A DNA stretch of 64,000 bases, from the NCBI RefSeq assembly GCF_963966145.1, contig NC_091047.1, positions 10,292,001 to 10,356,000 on the forward strand, in the 5' to 3' direction. The position numbers and the translations under genes are program-made. The notes beneath the pieces are model-generated. The model saw nothing but the letters and a program-made list of their open reading frames with translations. It made no database searches and was not told the DNA's origin. Within the stretch, counting starts at the first letter, position 1. Every line of letters starts with the position of its first letter. Source of the DNA: Tenebrio molitor (lineage: Eukaryota > Arthropoda > Insecta > Coleoptera > Tenebrionidae). This document shows positions 23,701 to 34,785 of this stretch, piece by piece.

Positions 23701-25457
23701 GCTCTAAAACTTAATTATCTGAAATTATTACCTTACGAACACTTTGATGATATATTTTTCCATTTAGATAACAATAATGTTGTTTTATTGACGTAAATCG
23801 TTTAAGATTTTCATATTTTCTCCCATTATGAAAGAAAATATTTTCCCAGATATGCAACCAATTATACACCGACACCACTTTTTTACTTTTACACCATCAT
23901 TTAACCATCTCGGCGAACGACAACACCACCATTCGATTGTTTTACCCGAATGCCAACCCGAACCCGTATTTCTCTTTCCCTTGAGGAACATTCGGTTGAG
24001 TTACTCGCCAAGTTCCTCAGCAAGACCTCATAAAATAGGGAGAATGTATGTAGAATTAACGCACCTGCTCAAGATTCTCTATCTGCCTATCCGTCCCCTT
24101 CGTTCCGCGTTTCCCCCAAAAATCTTATTTTGTCGCAGAAAACAACATTACCTGAATGCAGTTGTTCGGTTTGTTAATCGCTTTCCCTAGCCAAGGTCGT
24201 GTTATTTCGCAATCAACGTGTCAAAATTTTTACTACGCTGTTGAAGGGAATGTTGAGTGGCAGTGCCAGCGCGCACCAATCACCCTGAAGATTAGTTTTC
24301 GATTTCAATCGAGAAATTCACAAGTGTAACGGTTGAAAAGGGAACCAGCGCCGAAATCAATTTCCATAATAAGTTACTTTTGTTTTAACAAGCTTTTCAG
24401 CGGACGGCGAAATCACTTCTCAACTAATTAAACCGTGTTTATGGAGAAGCAGTTCTTTTTGTGAAACTGATTTGTGCAAGAGTTGTTTTAGTTGAGCGAT
24501 AAATGCTTATTTATAGTAGATTCCTTCTTTAATTGAGAACAAATATTGCCCAACCGAGAACATTATTAACTATCGTAAATGTAATTGTATTGACACAAAA
24601 TTATGAAATATAAGCTAAGAATTTTACAGTTTGCTTTCATTTTCACACGTCGTCTTTCCATCCATCGCTCTGGGCCGCCATGATAAATTTGATAAAAATG
24701 CAAACGAAAAACAATACCCGAAAATGGCTCCGGGACAAAGAAACACATTAATGAATATTATTTTTTTTTAAGCAGAAAGGTAATACAAATTTTTGTTTAT
24801 CAATTATCGCACGTCGTCATCCGGTAGATTTTAATTAAAAATATTTACGAAACTTCTACAACCAGCGTCAATATTTTCAGAGGTATTAACGAACATTGGC
24901 AAAATATGTCAACATGTTGGCTAAATTCACAGAGATATTTGTAGTTTTAACCGCACAAACAGTTCGTTTAATATGAAATATAAACAGTGGGAATAAACCT
25001 TAATTGTTAAATCTTGTTCTAAATCAATCAACCGCTCAACAGGTATTTGGTTCTTGTGTTGGAGGAATAATTCAATCGCTTGCACAACCACCTCTTTAAT
25101 TATTTTAATCTTCTTACAAAGCAGAGCCACTTCACTTTAATATCTTCCTCATGAATTATTTGGTGTAGAGAAATAAAAATGACATTTGAGGATGACTCAA
25201 GAAGGAATTCTGAATTATAATGAATGACGTGGGGATTAGAGAATGCAGGTAGGTAAAATATGAAGCATAGAAAATACGGGGAACAACTCTTGATGTATGA
25301 GTTATTATGAAATAATTTTTAAAAAATCTCTAATTGCAGACACCCCCTATTGTGAACACCTGTTTTTATAGACACTTTTTCTTGTATCTCAGATTTGCTA
25401 CATCAGACTTGTATATAAAATATAATAAAAACTACTTTCGGCACAGACATTAAAATA
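20714..25457. other. Long non-coding stretch, nothing recognised
   Basis: About 4.7 kb without a recognisable gene, TIR element or tandem array. Open frames at 21150-21503 (117 codons), 21573-21887 (104) and 23828-24190 (120, the longest in the window) show no domain, signal peptide or repeat structure that I recognise. Several are partly open on the opposite strand too. Bases about 21480-22000 and 23880-24350 are GC-richer islands. Confidence 0.55.
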
Positions 25458-25656
25458 TCGGGTGTTCATTTAAATTTGTCCCCAAAGTAGGCGTTGAAGA
25501 GTCAATTGTGGGCGCACCACGGATTACCGATCACGGATCAGCTGTTTAAATCTAACCTCACTTCTTGCCTTGTTTGTGGTTTTATTCTGCAAAATGACGA
25601 GTTCACAATCGACTCTTCAACGCCAACTTTGAGGATACATTTAAATGAACACCCGA
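25458..25656. mobile_element. Family G MITE copy 1, 199 bp, intact
   Basis: Both ends are complete: TCGGGTGTTCATTTAAAT on the left, inverted on the right, with TA at 25456-25457 and 25657-25658. The TIR extends about 55 bases with a few mismatches (through GGCGTTGAAGAGTC). GTAGGCGT begins 29 bases in from the left end. The interior includes a GATCACGGATCAGCTG stretch and ACCTCACTTCTTGC. No coding potential. It is the reference copy for the family. Confidence 0.88.
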
Positions 25657-25658
25657 TA

Positions 25659-26047
25659 CATTGTACTTTGTCTCCAGTACTTTTTGATTACGGAACACAC
25701 TACGGCGTGATCAAGAATGACTGAATCTGTTGGTAACAATGAAATTTGGCAAATTTTAAATTTACCAACAAAGGTTCATTTTTGTATTTAATAGCATAAA
25801 CATAACCGACATAACCAAACATTTTTTTAATTACGAGACAAAAAAACACCAAGGATGATTTTGGCGATTGATGAACTAATTCATAGAGTAAAATTCAGTT
25901 TTTAAATAAACAAAAATAAATACCTGAACCATTTACTACATGTTAATTGGTAGAATTAATGCATATTTTCTATTATTGACTTTTAGTCGCGCAAATTGTA
26001 ATTGAAGTTTTCTATGAAAACTTGTCAAATTTTGTAATATATGTATA
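25659..26047. other. Non-coding sequence, nothing recognised
   Basis: AT-rich unique spacer between two MITEs. Confidence 0.55.
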
Positions 26048-26049
26048 TA

Positions 26050-26376
26050 CAGGGTTATTCTAAATGATTGTAGTCGAAGTAGGCCATGTCCATGTTATTA
26101 CGTTTTTGCCGCTTTCATGTGAACTGTCAGTTATGTCGCTGTCACTGTCATTTTTTAGGTGAAAAGTGCGTTGATGAGGATTTTATTTATTTTTGTTAAA
26201 TTAACGATTGAATCCAGAAATTTTGAGTTGTTCTACAATCAATTTTAAAAATATTGAGTTGTTTTGCACCCAATTTAACACATCATTTTGATGATTTTTT
26301 TATGTGGAGCGGCAACCATAAATTTTACATTCAGTTTTCACGCCTACTTCGACTACAATCATTTAGAATAACCCTG
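26050..26376. mobile_element. MITE H, 327 bp, perfect 35-bp TIRs
   Basis: The left end (26050-26084) starts CAGGGTTATTCTAAATGATT and is repeated without a mismatch in inverted orientation at 26342-26376. TA lies at 26048-26049 and 26377-26378. The right arm reads on into GTAGGCGTGAAAA, placing GTAGGCGT 29 bases in from the end. The interior is non-coding. With identical TIRs this is the best preserved element in the window, and so probably one of the youngest. Confidence 0.93.
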
Positions 26377-26378
26377 TA

Positions 26379-26664
26379 GAATAAATTCGGCACATTCTGA
26401 ATGGCACATTTTCAGGTTAGGATGTTGGCTAAATCCTACCCTCACAAATTTTGCCAGTCTGCTCTAAAACTGGAAGTATTTGCAATTTGTATTGAAAAAT
26501 ACAGATTCTTGGTGTTTATTAACAGTGATAAAACGAATATAAGGAACGAAAACTGGATTGGAAAGCGCGAATAAAACTCCATGTCAGAAGTGACAGTTAA
26601 TAATAAATTAAAATTGGGCATCTGTTTCAAAAAGGCGGCACAATAATATTTTTTCCAAAACTGG
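26379..26664. other. Non-coding spacer, nothing recognised
   Basis: Short unique AT-rich stretch between MITE H and the CCTGA array. Confidence 0.5.
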
Positions 26665-26689
26665 CTGACCTGACCTGACCTGACCCGAC
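26665..26689 (-). repeat. Short TCAGG telomere-like array
   Basis: On the plus strand there are four exact CTGAC units (26665-26684) plus a fifth unit with one change (CCGAC). Read on the minus strand this is a TCAGG-type array. TCAGG is the telomere repeat of Tribolium and many other beetles, so this could be an interstitial telomeric seed. It is short enough that chance microsatellite growth is also possible. Confidence 0.6.
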
Positions 26690-28710
26690 AATCATTTATA
26701 GATACCCTGCATAAGTTTCACATTAGTCAACTAGCAACCAACTGCAGAGCTGAAGTTGGTGGAGAAAAAAGTGTGTAAACTTCTCGACCGAGTTAAATCT
26801 GTTGTAATTAGAATGTGGTTGGTTGGGAGTGATGATGGGGGTATTTCACTTTCAATCTAAAGTTAATAATACATGATCGGGTACACCGACCCGCTCTCCC
26901 GGAACTAATTTCCAACGAGAAACTTTTAATATCATAAAATGTAGTCTCCAACTTGAAAACTTCCTTATAGACTTCATTTATTAGTTCCGTTGGTAATCGA
27001 ATTTGTGTTTTGGTATCAGCCCGAGGGGTGTGGTGTACCTGCGTTATCTCCCACCTTTATTACATCATATCTCACGTGTGCATATTTATGATTCGTGTTG
27101 GGAATTTGGAAGTTTTTCCCTATCGAAAGAAAACTTCCGACCATCAGGCGGAGAGGTGGCAAATGTCGAATGAAAGAATGACAAAGTAGGCAGCTTAAGA
27201 CAGGCATCTGGGCTTGTTACAACTCTATAAATTTGCACGGCAATAAAATAAAACAAAAACAGACAAACCTAAACTCGGGCACCCTGATTTTAGAGGGCGC
27301 GCTCGTAATTTCCAGAATACTGCACCAATTACTGTAAAGTTTAAGCGTCTACCAAGCCAACCCCTCATTATCTCCGATAAGGGCGAATTTAGGCGTGGGA
27401 CACATCGTATCGTAAAGCTTCAACCTGGAACCAAACTAGCGGTCCCACTGAGACCAGGCTGTGGGGGTGTGTTCATAAAAAGAAAAAAATTATTCAAATT
27501 TAATGGCGTTTGAAAATACATATAACAAGCTCTAGAGAGATCCCACTATTCTTGAAGCTCTTCATTAAAAGTTAAAATGGGTTGAAAAACAATTTAGAAT
27601 TTGGAAAACGAGTGAAATGTGTACACGATTCCGCAAGCTCTGAACTCTTGAATGAATCCCATCAACGTCAAACTGAAAATAATCTCGATTCATCCAAGTT
27701 GTCGAAAATATAATTCTTTTCCGCTTCAGAATCTCGCCGCGTGTGGAAGCACTTTACTCTTCTGACAGATTGAACACTTCTGGTCCTTTGTAGAACACAT
27801 TCGAAGACTCCTCGTCTTATCATTAACGCCCACCAGGCCCTATTCGGGATTGGTACGGCAGGTAACGTTCGTTACGAGCAACAGTATATACATTAAACGG
27901 TACGACCTCGAGGGTGCAAATAGCCAATAAATTTTACTGCTCTGATAATGGGTTCTTGCAGCTTCCAGAGAAAGAAAAGCTGTGATGAGAAACGTCAATG
28001 GAATGCCTAATGCATTTCGCTAGAAAAATAAACTAGTAACATCGATAAGAAAGGAACTTTCGACATACTGATTCGTCAATTCTTCATTTATGATTATTGC
28101 CGGGAGTGGAAAATGCGCAAAATGTGTTTAGGCACATAGTTGCACATTCTGAAGTAAATGACAGTAATGAACCTGCATTAAAACTGTTAATTAACATGTT
28201 TCAATGGTCAAAATAATGATAACACATTTTCGCTATTACAAGTATCTAAATGATATCACACGAATAGGGCATAAATGTCTGAAACATTTTTGTAAATCCA
28301 AATAAATACTATATGCCTTAACTGTACATTTCCTTATGTGTTTTATCAAAATAAAGATAGATTTTTGTAGGTGGTCAAATAATTAATAAACTAGAAATTT
28401 CCAACAATTTCTCATTTCATAGAAAGCAAATTCCGTCTCACTCACAATCAATTAATAAAATCAATTTCTGCTACAACATTTCACAGACGTTAAAATCTTT
28501 TATTCCAAAAAAAGTTCAAAAGCAAAAAATCAATTAAATTTACCACTTCATTTGATCCAAAGCTGTAGTCAAGTCTGCATTTGTAACAGCTCACTCGCTT
28601 TTTTTTTGTAAAGGCTTCAGGTTCTCAGCAGGGACAAAAGTGATTATGATGATTGCTGGTGATGATAATTTTGACAGAACCATATATGGAATTAAATTAA
28701 ATAATTAATA
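26690..28710. other. Non-coding sequence with a GC-richer island
   Basis: No recognised gene or TIR element. Bases about 26870-27480 and 27740-28000 are somewhat richer in G and C. The frame 27016-27207 (minus strand) is unrecognised. Candidate regulatory DNA at most. Confidence 0.55.
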
Positions 28711-28712
28711 TA

Positions 28713-29485
28713 CAGTGTGGAAATTACTTATGGAATAAATTCAATAATTTCAAAACTAATGACATTTGTCGAAAACGCTGAAACAGATCAATTTTTATTT
28801 CTCGTAATACTTATTTTAAGTTACTTCACTTGCTCATGACGTCATCCATTTTTGAGCTATGACGTCATCACCAATTTTTTAAAATGACAACCCCCACTTT
28901 TTTCTTCTCTTTCTGATAGACCTGCCTACTACCTAAACTATGAATTAAAAAATTTGGTAACTTACATAACAATTTTTTTGAGAAAATGACAAATTTTACT
29001 TCAAAACTTTAATTTAATTTTTAATGTATTTAATTTTTTTTCTATGTGGTTATTTAAAATCGAGGATTTACTTCAATAGCCAAACAATTTAGAAGATTTA
29101 CATTTGCGTTACATTTTATTGTTAACCTTAGATGTTTGTTTGTTTTTGTTTGAGGTCAATTAAATTTTTTACATTAAAAATTAAATTAAATTTTTGGAAT
29201 AAAATTTGTCATTTTTTCAAAAAAATTGTTATGTAGGGTACCAATTTTTTTGATTCATCGTTTAGGTAGTAAGAAGGTCTATCAGAAAGAGGACAAAAAA
29301 GTGGGGGTTGTCATTTAAAAAAATTGGTGATGACGTAATAGCTCAAAAATGGATAACGTCATGAACAAGTAAAGCAACTTAAAATAAGCACTATGAGAAA
29401 TAAAAATTGACCTGTTTCAGCGTTTTCGACAAATGTCATTAGTTTTGAAATTACTGAATTTATTCCGTAAGTAGTTTCCACACTG
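28713..29485. mobile_element. Long-TIR element L1, 773 bp
   Basis: About 310 bases at each end (28713 to about 29022, and about 29176 to 29485) are inverted copies with roughly one mismatch per dozen bases. The ends are CAGTGTGGAAA with TA at 28711-28712 and 29486-29487. Two exact TGACGTCA palindromes lie in the left arm (28837-28844 and 28860-28867); both are mutated in the right arm. The centre (29075-29165) matches the centre of L2 (59367-60249) but has lost about 110 bp, the part that in L2 holds the transposase C-terminus. It is a non-autonomous Tc1/mariner-type derivative. Confidence 0.9.
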
Positions 29486-29487
29486 TA

Positions 29488-30009
29488 TATTTTATACAAT
29501 GATGTAGCTTTATCATTCTTACTAACTTATTGCGCTTATTCCCAGCTTCACTAGCGTCTTATACATTTCTGTTCTTTTTGCTATCTATAAACAACAGCAT
29601 TGTCTGTTTTCCATGCTCGTAGCTGTCTGCTTGAATTACTCAATGTAAATATCTGGTCTATAGTAGGTACTTCTGCCTTTTCTGAATCCACTCCGATATT
29701 CTCCGACGTCTCTTCTATGTACTAATTTATTTTTTATACTTTGGTATTATAAGTGAGTCTTTGTGAAACTAAAAGTACTGTCAACTGTTTTTTTTTTAAT
29801 ACCGTATTACGTTGGTATTGCTGTAATTGCACGCTGGCCCGCGTCCGACATCTCTGTTAATAATTAAAACATTTGAAATTTGACATAAATTTCACAGAAA
29901 TGCCACCATAACTCATGCCACACAAAAGCCCCTAGATTATTTTATAATTACATCTTTGAGTTTTTATCAAATTAATGCGACCAAAGTAGAAAAAATAGTA
30001 TATTACACT
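29488..30009. other. Non-coding sequence, nothing recognised
   Basis: Unique AT-rich DNA between L1 and the hairpin at 30010. No gene-like frame. Confidence 0.55.
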
Positions 30010-30113
30010 CGTTGTATAAGACGCACTGGGACACTGGTTCTGTTAGAGCACTCCTCACTGCGTTCGTCGTGCCCTAACCAACTCGTGTCACAATCAAGTG
30101 TCTTATAAAACAA
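30010..30113. repeat. Imperfect GC-rich hairpin, about 104 bp
   Basis: GTTGTATAAGAC on the left pairs with GTCTTATAAAACAA on the right. Inner pairings include GACAC with GTGTC, and GGTT-GTTAG-AGCAC with GTGC-CTAACC. The apex (ACTCCTCACTGCGTTCGTC) is GC-rich compared with its surroundings. It is similar in design to E2 (9995-10137) and the hairpins at 34786 and 54884. Possibly a hairpin-type MITE; no coding content. Confidence 0.55.
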
Positions 30114-31834
30114 TATTTTATACAGTGCATTTAATAAACTATTCCTCTATAATTATGGCAAACGCTCTTATCCCCTGTTTTGTGTATAGGGTAGATTATT
30201 GCTTCCTTGCAATCCTTTGGTAATTCTTCCTTCTCTCGTACATCTTTTAATAGTTTCTTCATGTGTTCAATTTGGTCCTCCATATTTAAACAATTCAGCA
30301 GTTATACGATCCTTCCCTAGACTTTTATTGTTCTTTAGTTTTTTAGATAATCTCTCGAATATACTCATTGTTTGGGGGAAGTTGTTCACTATTTTGTTGT
30401 TTTGTATTTACTTTATATTCTTCTTCTTCTTCTTTGTCTTCTGTTTTTTCCTTCTCCCTTTAACAGCTGTTTTCATTTCGGTTGTTAGGGTTCCCAACAT
30501 TCGCACTACTTTATCCATTTTGTCTTCCTGGGCTTTATACTTAATTACATAATATTCTATTTTGCTTCTTGAAAACATCAAATTATTCAGAACAGGCAAT
30601 AGGAAACATAAGACAAAATGATTTTGTTCTGTAAATCTTTATTATAACGGATTTTTTTTTCTAGAATTCTTTTAATCATGACTAATTTCAATATGTAATC
30701 ATAAAATCTATCGATTTTACGCCTAAAAATGATTGTGGACCGAATCCACTTAGTAATTCATCAGAAAGACTATATTTTTTTATAGTTCATCAGTTTAGAT
30801 TAATAATGAAGTAATAAAATCCGTCTTGCATAAATGCAACTTTTAGCGCACATTTTAAATATTTTAGTGCACACTTTCCAGTCTCTCATTATTAGTACTT
30901 GAAATCGTCTAAGGACTCGAAGCGTCGCAACCGATAAAATATCTGATTATATACAGTCGTCAAACTCGACATGGGGGTCGCGACCCCTACAAATTCTTCA
31001 TCATTGCATTATTTCTGGCGTACCAATAAAGAATTCAATATTAAAGAAATACGGCGTCGGGGGTAGTGCCGGTCCCAATAAAAAGAACGCTGATGTATAC
31101 ACGGCATTTCGATTTCTGAATGTATCCTGATATATAGGCGAGCCTGTTATATTAAATGCCATTTTAGCACCGACATAAATTGATACAAAACACAGTGACG
31201 CTGAGAAGAAATTTACATAGGCGCCGAATCTTAATTATGTAAAAGAATTATGACGTTCTTCGCCTTCGGGATAATGGCGGTATTATTGAACTCATCTTTT
31301 TTGACGCATTGACACGCAACCTATTAGCCGTACGTACACTTGTTGTGGAGGAGAACCAACAACAACAGCACTGCGGAAGAGAGAGTGGCCCTTCTTTATT
31401 CCTTATTCAAAAAACACGATCGGGTTCGGGAAAAATATGTCTATTTCAGTCATTTCAGATACTCGCCCTGGACCCAGATGTTTTCATTATTCACGGTGTT
31501 TGAAAATGGTCGATTTTCACTATTGTCCTGTGATATCTGAACCCTTTTTTCAAAGGTCACCGGTATAATTTAGTCTTTAATATTTATTGCTGATTAAACG
31601 CGCGAACGCACGGGGCCAACAAAGAACTTTAGGTCGTGGAATTATGAACATCATTGCCGCTGTTGATGCGGTTTTCACAGATTCACCACAAACTGACCGC
31701 GTAACTCTTATTACAACTACTGATTAGCAAAATACTGGACTAAAAATTAATTGTTTGATATTTAAACAATAAATTAACCGAGCCACCACTCTGCTGAACC
31801 ATAAGCAATACATACTTAAACTTTATTTGAAAGT
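30114..31834. other. Non-coding sequence, small simple repeats
   Basis: A (TTC)5 run lies at 30418-30432 within a pyrimidine-rich stretch. A perfect 14-base palindrome GGGGTCGCGACCCC lies at 30974-30987. The open frame 30199-30552 (117 codons) is a hydrophobic low-complexity translation of T-rich DNA. No gene recognised. Confidence 0.55.
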
Positions 31835-31836
31835 TA

Positions 31837-32064
31837 TAGTGTTCCCATTTATAATTTGGTTTTACTACCAGCCCTGTTGTCAGGGAGTTAAATACCCCGA
31901 CAACAGGCAACTACCGCCATAAATCCTAGGACTGTAAAAGAAGGTCTCTTCTCTGTTGTCTGACCAGGCTACAATATCTTCACGTCTATTGCCAAAACCA
32001 CAACCCCAGCCCCTAATAATTACAATTGCACAGCCATAAAACCAAATTATAAATGGGAAAACTA
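31837..32064. mobile_element. MITE, 228 bp, with an internal hairpin
   Basis: The TIR TAGTGTTCCCATTTATAATT, continuing TGGTTTTA, is inverted at the right end with one or two mismatches. TA flanks both sides (31835-31836 and 32065-32066). Inside, CCTGTTGTC-AGGG pairs with CCCC-GACAACAGG (31873-31907) to give a second, 13-bp stem. No coding potential. Confidence 0.82.
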
Positions 32065-32066
32065 TA

Positions 32067-32257
32067 CCAATAATTATTGTCGTAACCGCACAGTAACAAT
32101 TACGTTGAGGTAACGTGTGTTTAAAAAATGTTTGAAAAAGACAGGGAAACCATCACGACCTGCTTGACTACAAATTTATTTGAACACTCGTTATAAGCGT
32201 CATAATTTATGAAACCTTCAGACAATATAGTACATTACGCTACAAGTTTGACAAGTA
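32067..32257. other. Spacer with a D-like solo terminus
   Basis: At about 32174-32195 the bases TTTATTTGAACACTCGTTATA reverse-complement to a terminus like that of families D and I. No partner end was found, so this looks like a solo or truncated element end. Confidence 0.4.
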
Positions 32258-32624
32258 TCGAGTGTTCAAATGAAATCCTGGGCTGGGAAGGCGTTGGAAA
32301 CCGTCAATTGTTGTGCTTTTTTAAAGCGTAGATTAATTGGAGCATGTTGACAGCTAACCTAAAATTTAGAGCCAAAAATTGTTTCTTTTTTTTTCTTTCT
32401 TTGCAATGTTTTACATCAAAAATAGAATAACGTAGCGATTCCTATTCTCGAAGCAAATATCTAAGGGCACCCTTTGCTGAAAACAAACATGTTTAATTAT
32501 GTTGCGATTAAACATAAACAAATGTCATTCGTGTCAAACGGCGGTAAATTCAAACTTTACACTGTTCTAGACGGTTTAATTTTTCCAACGCCTACTCAGC
32601 CCAGGATTTCATTTGAACACGCGA
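32258..32624. mobile_element. Family D MITE copy 1, 367 bp, intact
   Basis: Both ends are complete: TCGAGTGTTCAAATGAAATC on the left (continuing CTGGGCTGGGAAGGCGTTGG), inverted on the right. About 45 bases of TIR show few mismatches. TA lies at 32256-32257 and 32625-32626. The right arm has GTAGGCGT beginning 29 bases in. The 63-codon frame at 32474-32665 runs out of the element and is not conserved as protein in D copy 2, so it is not called. Confidence 0.9.
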
Positions 32625-32626
32625 TA

Positions 32627-34590
32627 CAATACGACAAAATGGAGGAAATGTTTGAAAACATGTGACGCAGTCCAGGTGTAAGTTCTGTTATAAGCACTTA
32701 ACAACCATGTTGTGTATAGTATTTTTGTAGCCCTACGGTTTATATAAAAAAGGCATAACATTTTTTTTTTAATTTCGAAACTTTTCAAAAAAAAAGATCA
32801 TTAGATAAGAGTGCTATTGTGTCGGCCATCCTGGGATGACTGACGTGTAATACTGGAAATATTGAGGGTAGTCATTTATTACTCTGGTTTCTATACAATA
32901 CTAGTGCTGTAATAATGTGGTAAAATACCTGTGGCTCAACACTGGATCGGTAATATTGAAACGTGATGAAGTACAGCAATTGAAGAGTGATAAAATCACT
33001 GCCGGTAATAAAAGCTCTATCGGTACCTAATAATTAATAAACGCAGTACTAGTAATAAAAACACTGCCAGTAATATCTACCTTCTATTAACGATATTCAT
33101 CTTACAAATTGTATAAAAAGAATAAAATACAACTGATTTATTTTATTATTTCAAATATGTATATTTATTTTTATTTGCATTCAGCTTAGACGTTTTAATT
33201 AATAAATCGCAATATCCTACATAAAAAATGTTACAACATACTTATTTAAAATAGGATGGAGAAGGAGTAATAATAAAAGTGTAGATATGTACTTATTGTT
33301 CGGGGCGTGTTCATTTTGTTGGAAAAAGTTTCTCTTCGTCCAAAATCTGTACATAATGCACAAGCCCTCTCCAATTAGTTGAGTCAGAACAACCCAAGTA
33401 TTGATTAATATGTAGAAATCGAACGGTATTAGTTTTAAGGGCAATAAATCAGTTAAAACAGTTACTGGGCTTCTCGTTGGCCGTAAAATGTATTTACTTA
33501 ACAAAGTTATCAAGCAAATGAGTAATTATTTTCGCAAAAATTGAACACACTCGCACAATCGCCTCTAACAATACATTCCATTACCAACGTTTAGCGCAAC
33601 AGCGACCAGTTTCATTTTACGACACAAGATAGTTAATATGTATCTGCAAATAACTGAAATAACCGCTTTATGTTTGCTTAGCACGTAACAAGCCAGTTAC
33701 TCCGTGCAACAGCTAATGATTCATACTCATTTCGACCGCCGCGACGGTAATTAGCCCTTTTTCAGGGATATTTCTCGAGCGCCAATTAAAGCCACACATT
33801 TCTGTTCTAAATTCTTGTGAAAAATAGCACCTCCACCTCGTTTTAACAAGTTGTCCTGTCCTGTCACGATATTTTATTCTCACCTCGCGTTACCTACGTC
33901 CTGTTTTCGTTTCAATCCTGTCACGGACTTACGACGTACGTGAAACTTGAGCTTTGCGATCCTCCGGAGAAATTCCAGCGGTGCAACTAAATAAGTTAAG
34001 CGCCCTCATTACCACTTTTGCAATCGCAATGTGTTTGTGCGAGAACGACGTTAAAGTAGCGTCGTAAAATTTATGAAGTGGAGGCGACGGCTCTGACGCG
34101 GAATGCATCACTATCAAAGCTTATAGGCGCAGGGTGGGTTGTCAAAGACAGACGTCGACCCTGGTCTGATGTTGGGGTGACTGGGTCAACGACGGCGGCT
34201 GATTCAGGTCGACTACTCCACTAGAACAGAGCATAACGCACACAGGGGGACCCAACAGATTGACCTGTCACCCCTGAAAAAGATGAATCTCCGTTACGTA
34301 TGTCGCTGAAAAGCTACAGCTGTAATCTTTTTCATCCGGCGTGTCGGATACGACCTCTAAATAACTTCACGACAAAATGATTTTCACTTTTCGTTTAACC
34401 GTTTTTCTGGGCGGTTTGCGATAACTAACAGGTGTTTCCTACCCTACGACGGCGACTGTCTATTCACCAAATTCAAAACTTTAATGATTTCAAATGAATT
34501 TAAAAATTAAATCATTTTGAATTTGAATTCTCATTAAATATAATTTTTGTGCAACCGTACGCGGAACTAGCATTTCGCGTACCTAAAACA
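32627..34590. other. Non-coding sequence, GC-richer towards 34.4 kb
   Basis: Bases 32840-33080 contain several loosely similar words of the form CACTG-CC-GGTAATA and AGTACTAGTAATA, which may be a decayed tandem repeat. Bases about 33740-34480 are richer in G and C with several CpG. Open frames at 33217-33513 and 33929-34117 (minus strand) are unrecognised. No gene or TIR element was seen. Confidence 0.5.
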
Positions 34591-34615
34591 GGCCGCGAAA
34601 TCGAATTTCGCGGCC
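34591..34615. repeat. Perfect 11-bp-arm palindrome
   Basis: GGCCGCGAAAT and its exact reverse complement are separated by CGA. The same GCCGCGAAAT word starts the hairpin at about 34801 and closes it at about 34891-34900, so the two structures, about 200 bases apart, are probably related. Just upstream, GTACGCG and CGCGTAC form a second short pair (34558-34581). Confidence 0.7.
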
Positions 34616-34785
34616 GTTGCTCTTAACGACGACCGTTAAAGTAAATATCATTTAATATTTGATACAAATCAGAGTTTAGATTTTTCGGGTATCAAATTAG
34701 AAACATCGCTATCACTGCAATTCTCTTCCGATATTTTTACGTGTTCATTTTATAATAATTACAAATTTTCGGTTGAGCAAAAAAT
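34616..34785. other. Spacer between two related palindromes
   Basis: Unique AT-rich DNA. No feature seen. Confidence 0.5.

Noticed and set aside
23828..24190. Longest open frame in the window (120 codons)
   Set aside because: No recognisable domain, partly open on the other strand (23785-23991), and located in a GC-richer stretch where stop codons are rarer. Treated as chance.
30199..30552. 117-codon hydrophobic frame resembling membrane segments
   Set aside because: It is the translation of a T-rich, pyrimidine-biased stretch including a TTC run, which gives Phe/Leu/Ser-rich peptides by composition alone.
31117..31131. 15-base match CTGAATGTATCCTGA to the 3' part of miR-iab-4-5p as I recall it
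   Set aside because: The seed end does not match and the downstream sequence does not form the expected hairpin.
32474..32665. 63-codon frame in family D copy 1
   Set aside because: It crosses the right end of the element and is not kept as an open frame in the collinear D copy 2.
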